Below are positions 63,911-64,000 of a DNA stretch of 64,000 nt, one piece after another; position 1 is the first letter of the stretch; each line of letters opens with the position of its first letter. A model generated the notes under the pieces. It saw only the letters and a list, made by a program, of their open reading frames with translations. It was not told where the DNA came from and searched no databases. The DNA comes from JBFLXB01 sp964570625 (GTDB lineage Bacteria; Nitrospirota; Nitrospiria; 2-01-FULL-66-17), in NCBI GenBank assembly GCA_964570625.1, contig CAZMYW010000027.1:62001-126000 (forward strand). The letters run 5' to 3'. Made by a program: the position numbers and the translations under genes.

Positions 63911-64000
63911 TCATTCCTCTTCTTCGGAAGGTCCGTACGGCTCATAGATCGGGCTCGGACACTGTCCGCGTCCGGCGATTGCGTACCATCGCCGCGCCCC
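63911..64000 (-). CDS. C-terminal end of an unidentified gene (truncated by window)
   Basis: The minus-strand frame is open from the last base of the window to a TGA at 63911, giving a 29-residue tail that includes RWYAIAGRGQCPSPIYEPYG and ends PSEEEE. The acidic C-terminus and Trp/Tyr content look like a real protein end. In XrtA loci a polysaccharide export protein often precedes this barrel gene, but the fragment is too short to assign. It ends about 165 bases before the barrel gene. Confidence 0.5.
   Translation of the reverse strand, partial: GARRWYAIAGRGQCPSPIYEPYGPSEEEE

Noticed and set aside
1..64000. CRISPR array, tRNA or rRNA genes
   Set aside because: No regularly spaced direct repeats, no cloverleaf with conserved arms, and no rRNA-like sequence were noticed on reading. 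A dedicated search could still find a tRNA.

Overview
The window looks like a chromosomal segment of a Gram-negative bacterium with high G+C, most likely a Nitrospirota (Nitrospira-like) lineage. The evidence is an outer-membrane TonB system, HtrA, an O-antigen/exopolysaccharide machine, an exosortase of XrtA/EPS type, a CcsA-type cytochrome c assembly protein, and the housekeeping order ccsA, hydroxyacid dehydrogenase, rpoD, cysE, ispF, ispD, PIN/TRAM, htrA. The phylum is an inference from gene content. No rRNA or tRNA gene was seen.

Region 1 (1-20,900) is mainly housekeeping. It holds the end of a tonB-like gene coupled to a BtuB-like receptor, an NAD-dependent epimerase-like protein coupled to a membrane MutS-like ATPase, the SAM-cycle genes metK and ahcY with a MoaD-like protein, ccsA and a D-2-hydroxyacid dehydrogenase, a primary-type sigma factor with a strong terminator, and the five-gene htrA-PIN/TRAM-ispD-ispF-cysE operon. 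It ends with a TPR lipoprotein, a PAS histidine kinase and a sigma-54 response regulator, a trio that resembles PrsT-PrsK-PrsR of exosortase loci.

Region 2 (20,900-33,000) is accessory DNA. A compact minus-strand operon carries a luciferase-like monooxygenase, a stand-alone amino-acid adenylation enzyme, an acyl carrier protein, a GNAT-like acyltransferase and a methyltransferase. It looks like a small carrier-protein pathway that I cannot match to a described one. An intact IS481-like element has inserted just upstream of its promoter. Next comes a hairpin-rich non-coding stretch with a well-spaced sigma-54 promoter that reads into an Fn3 lipoprotein and two secreted beta-helix proteins. Both beta-helix proteins end in the same nine-residue tail. 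A small kinase and a methyltransferase follow.

Region 3 (33,000-64,000) is a very long, almost wholly minus-strand exopolysaccharide/exosortase locus of about 23 genes. In transcription order it has an outer-membrane barrel, a Wzz-like chain-length protein and a tyrosine autokinase. Then comes an activation block of asnB-type amidotransferase, ACP, two AMP-forming ligases and a NadE-like amidase/adenylase. After that come an exosortase-EpsI fusion, WecB, a heparinase-type lyase, a GNAT, the initiating phosphoglycosyltransferase, a NodB deacetylase, an alpha-toroid protein, a WecG/TagA transferase, an O-antigen ligase-like protein, a sulfotransferase, a flippase, a membrane protein, a divergent deacetylase and two GT4 glycosyltransferases. 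Many junctions are ATGA-type overlaps.

The pieces suggest a secreted, possibly sulfated and acyl/aminoacyl-modified polysaccharide. Its accessory surface proteins appear to be under sigma-54 control through the local kinase/regulator pair. The least explained parts are the LLM/A-domain/ACP operon, the AsnB-ACP-ligase-ligase-NadE block, and the shared C-terminal tail of the beta-helix proteins.
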